Shown here in pieces: positions 8,389 through 15,663 of a stretch of DNA of 64,000 bases (within the stretch, counting starts at the first letter, position 1; every line of letters starts with the position of its first letter). The stretch comes from Sphingomonas sp. UBA978. Lineage in GTDB: Bacteria; Pseudomonadota; Alphaproteobacteria; Sphingomonadales; Sphingomonadaceae. The stretch lies in the NCBI RefSeq assembly GCF_002292295.1, contig NZ_DBBS01000005.1, forward strand, positions 1 to 64,000, in the 5' to 3' direction. The position numbers and the translations under genes were made by a program. The notes under the pieces are model-generated. The model was not told where the DNA came from, ran no database searches, and saw only the letters and a program-made list of their open reading frames with translations.

Positions 8389-8667
8389 ATGATCCGTTCT
8401 GAACTCGTTCAAAAATTGTGCGATCTGAATCCGGGCCTCGCGGCCCATGACGTCGAGGCGATCGTCGCGACGTTCTTCGACGAAATTTCGCGTCGGCTGG
8501 CTGCCAATGGCCGGGTCGAATTGCGCGGCTTCGGGGCCTTCTCGACCCGCTCGCGCGAAGCGCGCGTCGGGCGCAATCCCCGCACCGGCGAAACCGTCGA
8601 TGTCGAGGCCAAGCGCGTTCCGTATTTCAAGCCGGGCAAGGAAATGCGCGCGCGCCTGAACGTCTGA
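8389..8667 (+). CDS. ihfB: Integration host factor beta subunit
   Basis: DNA-bending, HU-family nucleoid protein that works as a heterodimer with IhfA. The 92-residue product has the alpha-helical dimer base (MIRSELVQKLCDLNPGL), the RGFGAFSTR turn and the beta-arm with RNPRTGETVDVEAK and PYFKPGKEMRARLN. The Asn-Pro at the arm tip is the residue pair that inserts into the minor groove. Opening MIRSELVQ and placement right after rpsA are typical of IhfB, not HU. ATG 8389 is preferred over the adjacent GTG 8386 because GGGGGGAG ends six bases before it. Confidence 0.92.
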   Translation: MIRSELVQKLCDLNPGLAAHDVEAIVATFFDEISRRLAANGRVELRGFGAFSTRSREARVGRNPRTGETVDVEAKRVPYFKPGKEMRARLNV

Positions 8668-8729
8668 GGCGGATATCCGCCATAGCGGCTTGACGCCCCG
8701 GCCCGGCTGGGCTTGTCGTGCGCGGGTGC

Positions 8730-8813
8730 GCGGACGTGGCGAAATCGGTAGACGCTGCCGACTTAAAATCGGCTTCCATCGGAGTGCGGGTTCGAGTCCC
8801 GCCGTCCGCACCA
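8730..8813 (+). tRNA. tRNA-Leu (anticodon UAA)
   Basis: GCGGACG at 8730-8736 pairs with CGTCCGC at 8803-8809, followed by A and an encoded CCA. The anticodon arm CCGACTTAAAATCGG gives anticodon UAA. A long variable arm (CTTCCATCGGAG) marks a class II tRNA, and GGGTTCGAGTCCC is the T arm. The downstream lipoprotein frame begins at its very last base. Confidence 0.96.
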
Positions 8814-10252
8814 TCCTTCTGCTCGCCGGGTTGGTCCCGGCGCTGCTCGCCGGGTGCGACCGGCGGCCCGATTCGGGGCCGGTGATCGTCAGCGCGATCG
8901 GTGGCGCGCCGCGGCTTTCCGACCCGGTGCGCGGCCGGCCGGATACGGCGGGGCGGCTGTTGCTCGACGCCGCCGCCGAGGGGCTGGTCCGCTTCGATGC
9001 CAACGGGCAGATCGAACCCGGCCTCGCCGAGCGATGGATCGTGATCGATCAGGGCATGAGCTACATCTTCCGCCTGCGCGATGCGCGGTGGAGCGATGGC
9101 AGCCGCGTCGAGGCCGAGCAGGTCGTCGCGCAATTGCGCCGCCAAATTGCGAGCGGATCGCGCAACCCGCTCGCCCCTTTCCTCACTGCCGTCGACGAAA
9201 TCGTGACGATGACCCCGCAGGTCATCGAGGTGCGGTTGCGGCGGGCGCGGCCCGATCTGTTGAAGTTGTTCGCGCAGCCGGAACTGGCGCTGTGGCGTGA
9301 CGGGACCTCCGGCGGCGCCGGGCCGATGCGGGTGGTGCAAGAGGGCAAGCGCAGCCTGCTGCTGCGCCCCGCCTTCGATCCCGGCCGCGCCGATCCCGAG
9401 GACCAGCGCCAGACGCGGCCCGAACAGGACGTTCGGCTGATCGGCGAGCGCGCCGCCCGCGCCATCGTCCGCTTCGCCGCACGCGATTCGGATTACGTCG
9501 CCGGCGGCAGCTTCGCCGACTGGCCGCTGGTCACCTTCGCCGCCATCGCCCCGGCGAACGTGCGCACCGACCCGGCGGCGGGTCTGTTCGGCTTCGCCAT
9601 CGTCCATCGCGACGGCTTCCTCGCCGAGGCGCAGAATCGCGCCGCGATCAGCGGAGCGATCGATCGCGTCGCAGTGACCGGCGCGGTGATGCAAGGCTGG
9701 GAACCGGCCGAGCGCATCCTGCCCGACACGCTCGATTCGACCGTGCCCCCGGCGCTGCCCGGCTGGTCGCTGCTCACCCCCGACCAGCGCCGCGAACAGG
9801 CGCGCGCGCGCGTCGCGGCCTATGGCATGCCGGTAACGCTGCGGATAGCGCTGCCCGCCGGACCGGGTGCGACGATCCTGTATGCGCAGGTCGCCGCCTC
9901 GCTGCTGGCCGCCGGGATCACGCCGCAGCGCGTGGGCATGGCCGAGGATGCCGACCTGCGCCTGATCGATCAGGTCGCGCCCTATGACAGCGCGCGCTGG
10001 TACCTCGCCAATGCCTGCGCGATGTGCGGCGACGAGGCGCGGACCGCACTGATCGCCGCGCGCGATGCGCCGACGCTTGCCGAACGGTCGCGACTGATCG
10101 CGGTGGCGGATGCGGCGCTGGCGATCGACACCGCCTTCATCCCGATCGCCCGCCCGCTGCGCTGGTCGCTGGTCGCGATGCGGCTGCGGCAGTGGCGGCC
10201 CAACACGCGGGCGTGGCACCCGTTGAACCGGTTGCGCGACGACACCAGATAG
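8813..10252 (+). CDS. ABC-type peptide/solute binding lipoprotein (SBP family 5)
   Basis: Periplasmic lipoprotein expected to bind a peptide-like solute for an ABC importer. The frame carries a lipoprotein signal (ILLLAGLVPALLAGC, Cys about 16 codons in), the SBP_bac_5 opening (AEGLVRFDANGQIEPGLAERW) and the WSDGSRVEAEQVV motif, ending at TAG 10250-10252. About 480 residues, slightly short for the family. The start is a real problem: the signal peptide begins directly at the CCA end of tRNA-Leu with ATC and has no in-frame ATG. GTG 8726 or the longer frame from 8690 would put the tRNA gene inside the coding region and give an odd tail. The coordinate used is the first codon after the tRNA. 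No permease or ATPase gene is adjacent. Confidence 0.75.
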   Translation: MLLLAGLVPALLAGCDRRPDSGPVIVSAIGGAPRLSDPVRGRPDTAGRLLLDAAAEGLVRFDANGQIEPGLAERWIVIDQGMSYIFRLRDARWSDGSRVEAEQVVAQLRRQIASGSRNPLAPFLTAVDEIVTMTPQVIEVRLRRARPDLLKLFAQPELALWRDGTSGGAGPMRVVQEGKRSLLLRPAFDPGRADPEDQRQTRPEQDVRLIGERAARAIVRFAARDSDYVAGGSFADWPLVTFAAIAPANVRTDPAAGLFGFAIVHRDGFLAEAQNRAAISGAIDRVAVTGAVMQGWEPAERILPDTLDSTVPPALPGWSLLTPDQRREQARARVAAYGMPVTLRIALPAGPGATILYAQVAASLLAAGITPQRVGMAEDADLRLIDQVAPYDSARWYLANACAMCGDEARTALIAARDAPTLAERSRLIAVADAALAIDTAFIPIARPLRWSLVAMRLRQWRPNTRAWHPLNRLRDDTR

Positions 10253-10257
10253 AGCGC

Positions 10258-10683
10258 ATGACCACGCGCCCGCAACCGATCCACGCCCGCCCGCTGCTGG
10301 ACAGCCTGCCGATCGGCCGCGACGCCGCCTCGACCCGCATCCGGCTGGAGGCGATGGAGCGGGTGATGGAGGGGCTGTTCGTCATCCCCGGTACCAATCG
10401 CAAGGTCGGCATGGACGTGCTGCTGGGGCTGGTGCCGTTCGTCGGCACCACGCTGGCCGCGCTGATCGGATCATGGCTGGTGTGGGAGGCGCGCAACCTC
10501 GGCATGTCCCGGCTGCAGATGGCGCGGATGTTCGGCAATGTCGGGATCGACTGGGCGCTGGGCCTCGTGCCGTTCGTCGGCGCAGTGCCGGACTTCTTCT
10601 TCCGGTCGAACACCCGCAACCTGCGGATCATCCGCAAGCATCTCGACCGGAATCATCCGGCGACCGCGACGATCGTCGGCTGA
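10258..10683 (+). CDS. DUF4112 membrane protein
   Basis: A 141-residue protein of the DUF4112 family, function unknown. The family core is visible: RLEAMERVMEGLFVIPGTNRKVG, then a hydrophobic stretch LGLVPFVGTTLAALIGSWLV, an amphipathic linker, and a second GLVPFVGAVPDFFF segment with the repeated VPFVG motif, ending in RIIRKHLDR. Two membrane or re-entrant segments are likely, with the C-terminus cytoplasmic. It begins six bases after the stop of the binding lipoprotein and may share its transcript. Confidence 0.85.
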   Translation: MTTRPQPIHARPLLDSLPIGRDAASTRIRLEAMERVMEGLFVIPGTNRKVGMDVLLGLVPFVGTTLAALIGSWLVWEARNLGMSRLQMARMFGNVGIDWALGLVPFVGAVPDFFFRSNTRNLRIIRKHLDRNHPATATIVG

Positions 10684-10701
10684 TACCGGCCGGCGCGGGC
10701 G

Positions 10702-11415
10702 CTATCGCGCGCCGCGCCAGATTTTGATCGCGGCGGCGGGTGCCACGCCGCCCTGATGCGCCGGGCAGCGCCGATAGCGGAACGCGGTGTCGAGACAGAT
10801 CCAGATTTCGTCCAGCCAGCCCTGCCGGTCCGCAGTGACGCGCATCATGTCCGCATCGAGACCCGGATTGGCCTTCGCGACGGCCTGCGCCAACCCGCCC
10901 GCGGTCAGCGGGTCGCGCGACAGGGCGTACATGTCGGGGTAGCGCAGCCTGGCATACAGCCCGGTCGAGCGCGCGAAATAGCTGTCGGGCCGATAGCCAG
11001 CCATGCAGGTGCCATGCTTGGCCCATTCATGCTGCAACAGCTGTGCCGACGGCGTCGCGCAGATGTTGCGACGGATGACGCTGCGCGACAGCAACGGCGT
11101 CGCCTTGCAATATTGCGGCCACTGCTTGCCGACGCCATCGGGCCACAGGCCGTGCAGCGTGAAGCCGAAGCGATTGCCACCGCCGCACTGGAACCGCGCC
11201 GCGGCGTCGCGGCCGTGCTCGCGGCAATATTGCGGCGCCCAGCTGATCGCGAGCGTATAGCTGCCGATTGGCAATTGCCGTTGCGGCTGGCCGGCGCTCG
11301 GCAGGTCCGGCCGCGGGCGATCGATGGTCGCCGGTGTCGCACAGCGATAGGCCTGCGCCTGCGCGACCGCCGGCACCGCAAGCGCGACCGCCGCGGTGGC
11401 GAGCCGTGCGATCAT
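10702..11415 (-). CDS. Secreted ribonuclease T2
   Basis: Endoribonuclease that cleaves RNA by way of 2',3'-cyclic phosphates, acting in the periplasm or outside. The 237-residue precursor has a signal peptide at about 1-20 (ATAAVALAVPAVAQA). Both catalytic motifs are intact: FTLHGLWPD at about 85-93 with catalytic His88, and EWAKHGTC at about 130-137 with Glu130, Lys133 and His134. Cys residues suited to the family disulphides are present. It overlaps the preceding membrane-protein gene by four bases (ATGA), so the two are co-expressed. A nutrient phosphate or scavenging role is inference. Confidence 0.93.
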   Translation of the reverse strand: MIARLATAAVALAVPAVAQAQAYRCATPATIDRPRPDLPSAGQPQRQLPIGSYTLAISWAPQYCREHGRDAAARFQCGGGNRFGFTLHGLWPDGVGKQWPQYCKATPLLSRSVIRRNICATPSAQLLQHEWAKHGTCMAGYRPDSYFARSTGLYARLRYPDMYALSRDPLTAGGLAQAVAKANPGLDADMMRVTADRQGWLDEIWICLDTAFRYRRCPAHQGGVAPAAAIKIWRGAR

Positions 11416-11852
11416 GGCAGCGGCGTCTCGAGATCGTCCTCGTCCAGCCCCTCGCCGAACCAGATCTTGGCATCCGGCCGGAACAGCATCACTATCGCGA
11501 TTCCATTCAGTACCGCCGCAAATATGCTAAGTACTGCAGAAGGCGGGGAAACGAATGTCTTCATCAACAAATTAAATAGCAACCCCAAAACAGATATACA
11601 GAAAACGATAGTCACTATCCATTTTGCTACCAGACTGCTCCGTCGCGCGACAAAATACCAGATAACCACCGGAAATACAAAACCAAGCACGGTAGTTACC
11701 GGCAGATACCACTCACCAATCAACGCAGCTGCCTGGCGAACAGCAGGCATAGCTTGAATTTTATTCCAGCTAATCAGTAGATTAATCAAACCGACAAAAA
11801 GCGCGCCAAGATAGCAACGCTCGAACTTTACGATCGAAACCGGCCGCTCCAT
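11412..11852 (-). CDS. Hypothetical four-segment membrane protein, AT-richer
   Basis: A 146-residue protein with about four membrane segments: LGALFVGLINLLIS, YLPVTTVLGFVFPVVIWYFV, WIVTIVFCISVLGLLFNLL and SAVLSIFAAVLNGIAIVMLF, with an acidic C-tail (GEGLDEDDLETPLP). No family is recognised with confidence. Its base use is clearly more AT-rich than the surrounding genes, especially 11510-11840, which suggests recent gain or relaxed codon use. It is translationally coupled to the RNase T2 gene by ATGA, so it may help the enzyme's export or use, but this is only context. Confidence 0.75.
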   Translation of the reverse strand: MERPVSIVKFERCYLGALFVGLINLLISWNKIQAMPAVRQAAALIGEWYLPVTTVLGFVFPVVIWYFVARRSSLVAKWIVTIVFCISVLGLLFNLLMKTFVSPPSAVLSIFAAVLNGIAIVMLFRPDAKIWFGEGLDEDDLETPLP

Positions 11853-11881
11853 TACGCCCCCCTGCCAATACCAAAGCTAGG

Positions 11882-12733
11882 CTACTGCACTGCGAGAGCA
11901 AAATCGAGCCCGATATCGGCGGCCGGCGCCGATTGGGTCAGTCGCCCGACCGAGACATAGGTGACGCCGCTGGCGGCGATGGCGCGGATCGTGTCGAGGC
12001 GGACGCCGCCGGAGGCCTCGGTCGGCACGCGACCGCCGACCAGTGCGACCGCCTCGCGCAGCATCGCCGGCGCCATATTGTCGAGCAGCAAGTGCGTCGC
12101 CCCGGCGCCGAGCGCGGGTTCGATCTGGTCGAGCCGGTCGACCTCGACGATGATCCGCGCGATCCCCGCCGCGACCGCGCGCGAAACCGCGGCGGCGACA
12201 CCGCCCGCGACCGCGACGTGATTGTCCTTTATCATCGCCGCGTCCCACAGGCCCATCCGGTGGTTCTGCGCGCCGCCGGTCGCGGTGGCATATTTCTCCA
12301 GCCGCCGCAGCCCGGGGATCGTCTTGCGCGTGTCGAGCAGGATGCCCCCGGTCCCCGCCATCGCATCGACATAGGTACGCGTCAGCGTCGCGATGCCCGA
12401 CAGATGCTGGACGGTGTTGAGCGCGGACCGTTCCGCCGTCAGCATCGCGCGGGCATTGCCGTGCAGGCGCAGCAAGGCAGTCCCCGCCGCGACGCGATCG
12501 CCGTCCTCGACCAGCCTCTCCAGCACGACGCCGGCATCGAGGCTGCGGAAGAACGCCTCCGCCACGCCTATGCCTGCGACGACGATATCCTCCCGCGTGT
12601 CCATCAGGCCGGCGAAACGCGCATCGGCGGGGATCACCGCGGCCGAGGTGATGTCACCACCCTCGCCCATGTCCTCCGCCAGCGTTGCCGCGACGAACGC
12701 ATCCACATCGAAACCGGGTAGCGAAAAGACCAT
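11882..12733 (-). CDS. nadC: Nicotinate-nucleotide diphosphorylase (carboxylating)
   Basis: Converts quinolinate and PRPP to nicotinate mononucleotide in de novo NAD synthesis. The 283-residue product has the family features: EDMGEGGDITSAAV near residue 20, the RLHGNARAMLTAERSALN segment with the PRPP-binding Arg and Glu, LDTRKTIPGLR at about 135, NHRMGLWDAAMIKDNH at about 157, and the barrel end TEASGGVRLDTIRAIA. Length is normal. nadA lies upstream on the same strand, with a short gene in opposite orientation between them. No nadB was seen in the window. Confidence 0.96.
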   Translation of the reverse strand: MVFSLPGFDVDAFVAATLAEDMGEGGDITSAAVIPADARFAGLMDTREDIVVAGIGVAEAFFRSLDAGVVLERLVEDGDRVAAGTALLRLHGNARAMLTAERSALNTVQHLSGIATLTRTYVDAMAGTGGILLDTRKTIPGLRRLEKYATATGGAQNHRMGLWDAAMIKDNHVAVAGGVAAAVSRAVAAGIARIIVEVDRLDQIEPALGAGATHLLLDNMAPAMLREAVALVGGRVPTEASGGVRLDTIRAIAASGVTYVSVGRLTQSAPAADIGLDFALAVQ

Positions 12734-12760
12734 TATTCGTATACCAAAAGAGGGTTAGAG

Positions 12761-12964
12761 ATGACGATGCGCAGGGTCATCGGTTCGGCATCCGGCCCGG
12801 TAGGATTGACGATGATGGATGAACAAGCGGCGACCGCCGAACTGCATCGCCTGTTGACCTTGGCGCTGGAAACGGCGGACCGGCTGGACCTGACGATGAT
12901 CGCCATCCACATCGACGAGGCACGCAACCTGCTTGCCGAAAACGACGCGGCGGCGAACCACTGA
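12761..12964 (+). CDS. Small hypothetical protein between nadA and nadC
   Basis: A 67-residue ORF on the strand opposite to nadA and nadC, filling the gap between them. A good ribosome site (AGAGGG at 12749-12754) precedes ATG 12761 by six bases. The second half is helical and acidic (HRLLTLALETADRLDLTMIAIHIDEARNLL), like the small helical proteins often found in sphingomonads. MMDEQ at 12812 is a possible later start. I recognise no family or function. Confidence 0.6.
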   Translation: MTMRRVIGSASGPVGLTMMDEQAATAELHRLLTLALETADRLDLTMIAIHIDEARNLLAENDAAANH

Positions 12965-12970
12965 TCCGGC

Positions 12971-13978
12971 TCAGTCGCCGGTGACCGGCACGGCACGAAC
13001 CGGACCGAGATCGCCCTGCCCGACCGTCGCCGACGCCATCGTCAGCATCGCATCGAGGCTCTTTTTGGCCTTGAGCCGCAGCCCCTCCTCGATCTCGATC
13101 CGCGGCGTCAGGTCGCGCAGTGCGACGTAGAGCTTTTCCATCGTGTTGAGCGCCATGTACGGGCAGATGTTGCAGTTGCAATTGCCGTCCGCGCCGGGCG
13201 CACCGATGAAGCGCTTGGTTGGCATCGCCTTTTCCATCTGGTGGATGATGTGCGGCTCGGTCGCGACGATCAGCGTGTCGCCCGGCATGGCATTGGCGAA
13301 TTCGAGGATGCCGCGCGTCGAGCCGACGTAATCGGCATGGTCGAGGATCACCGCCGGACATTCGGGATGCGCGGCGACCGGCGCGCCGGGATGTTGCGCC
13401 TTGAGCTTGAGCAATTCGGTTTCGCTGAACGCCTCGTGGACGATGCACACGCCCGGCCACAGCAGCAGCTCGCGCCCGGTCTTACGCTGGAGATAGCCGC
13501 CGAGATTGCGGTCGGGGCCGAAGATGATCTTCTGGTCGCGCGGCAGCTGCGCAAGGATCGTCTCGGCGGAGGAGGAGGTGACGATGACGTCAGAGAGCGC
13601 TTTCACCTCGGTCGAGCAGTTGATGTAGGTAAGCGCGATGTGATCGGGATGCGCGGCGCGGAAGGCGGCGAACTGGTCGGGCGGGCAGCTGTCCTCGAGC
13701 GAACAGCCGGCGTCCATGTCGGGCAGCACGACGATCTTGTCCGGGCTGAGGATCTTGGCCGTCTCCGCCATGAAGCGCACGCCGCAGAAGGCGATGACGT
13801 CGGCGTCGGTCGCCTGCGCCTTGCGGCTGAGATCGAGGCTGTCGCCGACGAAATCGGCGAGATCCTGCAATTCCGGCTTCTGGTAATAATGGGCCAGGAT
13901 CACCGCGTTGCGCTCCTTGCGGAGGCGCTCGATTTCGGCGCGCAGATCGAGTCCGGCGAAGCTCAGGGTCAGTTCCAT
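12971..13978 (-). CDS. nadA: Quinolinate synthase
   Basis: 4Fe-4S enzyme that condenses iminoaspartate with dihydroxyacetone phosphate to give quinolinate. The 335-residue product has AVILAHYYQKPE near residue 25, FCGVRFMAETAKIL near 85 with the first cluster Cys, a second Cys in LLWPGVCIVHEAF, and the C-terminal GNCNCNICPYMALNTMEK with further Cys residues. Expected length. It would act just before NadC, encoded downstream; the aspartate-oxidising enzyme must be elsewhere. Confidence 0.96.
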   Translation of the reverse strand: MELTLSFAGLDLRAEIERLRKERNAVILAHYYQKPELQDLADFVGDSLDLSRKAQATDADVIAFCGVRFMAETAKILSPDKIVVLPDMDAGCSLEDSCPPDQFAAFRAAHPDHIALTYINCSTEVKALSDVIVTSSSAETILAQLPRDQKIIFGPDRNLGGYLQRKTGRELLLWPGVCIVHEAFSETELLKLKAQHPGAPVAAHPECPAVILDHADYVGSTRGILEFANAMPGDTLIVATEPHIIHQMEKAMPTKRFIGAPGADGNCNCNICPYMALNTMEKLYVALRDLTPRIEIEEGLRLKAKKSLDAMLTMASATVGQGDLGPVRAVPVTGD

Positions 13979-14009
13979 ACGCCCCCGTTAGGCGATTGTG
14001 GCGCGCCGC

Positions 14010-14741
14010 TCAACGCGCGTTGCCGAGCACCTCTTCGAGCGAGCGGCTGGCGTCCCAGCGTTCGGTCGATGCGACGGGATCGTCGGCGAAGCTGACCTTG
14101 ACCGTGGCGTCGATCCCGGCGGCGCGCAGCGGCATCGCGAAGCTGCTCTCGACCGCACGGCGGGTGGCGTCCTTGGCCAGTTTCATCGGGGCGCCGTCGC
14201 GCGCCTGCCGCACGAGTTCGGCCTGACCGGCGCGGCGATTGGCGGCGTCGAGCCGGGTGTCGGCATCGGTGACGTGCGACAGGATGCCGCCCGTGCCATA
14301 TTCGCGGATTGCGGTCAGATCGACCTGCGGCCCGTCGAGTTCGATCCCCGGCAGCCGCACCGATAATGTCCGCGTGTCCGCGTCCCACGCGACGTCGCGC
14401 TGGGTCAGCTTGCCGAGATCGACCTCGTAGCGGACCAGCCCGGGCATGATGAGCGTCTTTTCCGTCGACAGGCCGAGCTGCGACTGGCGCGAGGTGCTGA
14501 CCGCGACGAAGCGCGCGGCGAAGGCGGACAGGCGGTTCTGTTCGCGCAGCCCCTGAAGGCTGGCGCTGGCGACGGTGGTCGGATCGGGCGACAACCGCCG
14601 CTCGACGTAGCGCTGCACGCCCCACAGGCCGATCATGACGGCGAGGCCGAGCAGGATTATCACTCCCACCGCCTTGCCGAGGAACGATCCGGTCGAGGAT
14701 CGCGCGACCGGAACAGGCTCGTTCACGCCGCGATCCGCCAT
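14010..14741 (-). CDS. DUF4230 single-pass membrane protein
   Basis: A 243-residue protein with one N-terminal membrane segment (AVGVIILLGLAVMIGLWGV, about 24-42) and an exported domain matching DUF4230: an LREQNRLSAFAARFVAV segment, DLTAIREYGTGG near the middle and a C-terminal PLRAAGIDATVKVSF strand. Function unknown in the family. It overlaps the end of the MBL hydrolase gene by 19 bases, so the two share a message. Confidence 0.82.
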   Translation of the reverse strand: MADRGVNEPVPVARSSTGSFLGKAVGVIILLGLAVMIGLWGVQRYVERRLSPDPTTVASASLQGLREQNRLSAFAARFVAVSTSRQSQLGLSTEKTLIMPGLVRYEVDLGKLTQRDVAWDADTRTLSVRLPGIELDGPQVDLTAIREYGTGGILSHVTDADTRLDAANRRAGQAELVRQARDGAPMKLAKDATRRAVESSFAMPLRAAGIDATVKVSFADDPVASTERWDASRSLEEVLGNAR

Positions 14742-15580
14742 ATCCCGTCCTCCCCGTTCACCAGTTCCCGGCCGCGCAGGTCGTAGAGATGCGCCAGCAC
14801 CGACCGCTCCGCCGCCGGGATCAGCCGCGGGTCGAGCCCGACGTACATCCGCGCGGTGATCGCATCAAGCGCGAGCGGCGCCGCGCGCAGCAGGCGCAGG
14901 ATCTGCCCCTCGCGCTGCTTGCGGTGGCCGAGCATGCCGCGCACCAGCCGCTGCGGATTCTCCACCGCCTCGCCATGGCCGGGATAATAGATGCGATCGT
15001 CGCGGCCGAGCAGCTTGTCGAGGCTCGCCATATACTGGCCCATGTCGCCGTCGGGCGGCGAGACGACGCTGGTCGCCCAGCCCATGACATGGTCGCCGGA
15101 GAACAGCGCGCGCGTTTCCGGCAAAGCGAAGGCAAGATGGTTCGAGGTGTGGCCCGGCGTCGGCAGCGCCGTCAGCGTCCAGCCGTCGCCGGCGACGTCC
15201 TCGCCCTCCGCCAGCACGCGGTCGGGCGCATATTCCATGTCGAACGCCGCATCGAGCCGCGGGGTGTCGCTGGCGACATGCACAGGCGCGGCCCCGACGA
15301 TCGGCGCACCGGTGGCGGCGGCGAGCGGCCGGCTGCCCGGGCTGTGATCGCGGTGATGATGGGTGATGACGATCGCGCGCACCGGCCGGCCGGCGATGAC
15401 GCGGAGCAGCGCGTCGATATGCGCGGGGTCGTCCGGCCCCGGATCGATCACCGCAAGATCGCCCGCGCCGACGATGTGCGTCTGCGTGCCGCCGTTGGTG
15501 TAGGGCGAGGGATTGGTCGCGAGCACTCGCGTAACGAGCGGCTCGAGCTGGATCGGGATGCCGGTCGGATGCTCAGCCAT
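14723..15580 (-). CDS. MBL-fold metallo-hydrolase (LACTB2-like)
   Basis: Metallo-beta-lactamase fold hydrolase of the glyoxalase II/LACTB2 branch; the substrate is not known. The 285-residue product has the metal motif THHHRDHSPG near residue 78, a further His in PTPGHTSNH, the Asp in LFSGDHVMGW and YYPGHGEAVENP, so all zinc ligands are there. The C-terminal winged-helix part (LRLLRAAPLALDAITARMY) is the LACTB2-type tail. ATG 15580 (MAEHPTG) is chosen over an upstream ATG whose extension has no family look. Confidence 0.9.
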   Translation of the reverse strand: MAEHPTGIPIQLEPLVTRVLATNPSPYTNGGTQTHIVGAGDLAVIDPGPDDPAHIDALLRVIAGRPVRAIVITHHHRDHSPGSRPLAAATGAPIVGAAPVHVASDTPRLDAAFDMEYAPDRVLAEGEDVAGDGWTLTALPTPGHTSNHLAFALPETRALFSGDHVMGWATSVVSPPDGDMGQYMASLDKLLGRDDRIYYPGHGEAVENPQRLVRGMLGHRKQREGQILRLLRAAPLALDAITARMYVGLDPRLIPAAERSVLAHLYDLRGRELVNGEDGIWRIAA

Positions 15581-15663
15581 TGCGTCCGATGTGGCGCGGT
15601 GTGCGCTGCAGCGCAAGAGGCGACCTCCCCCGCCGGCATGCGGGAGAGGTCGCGCGCATCGGA

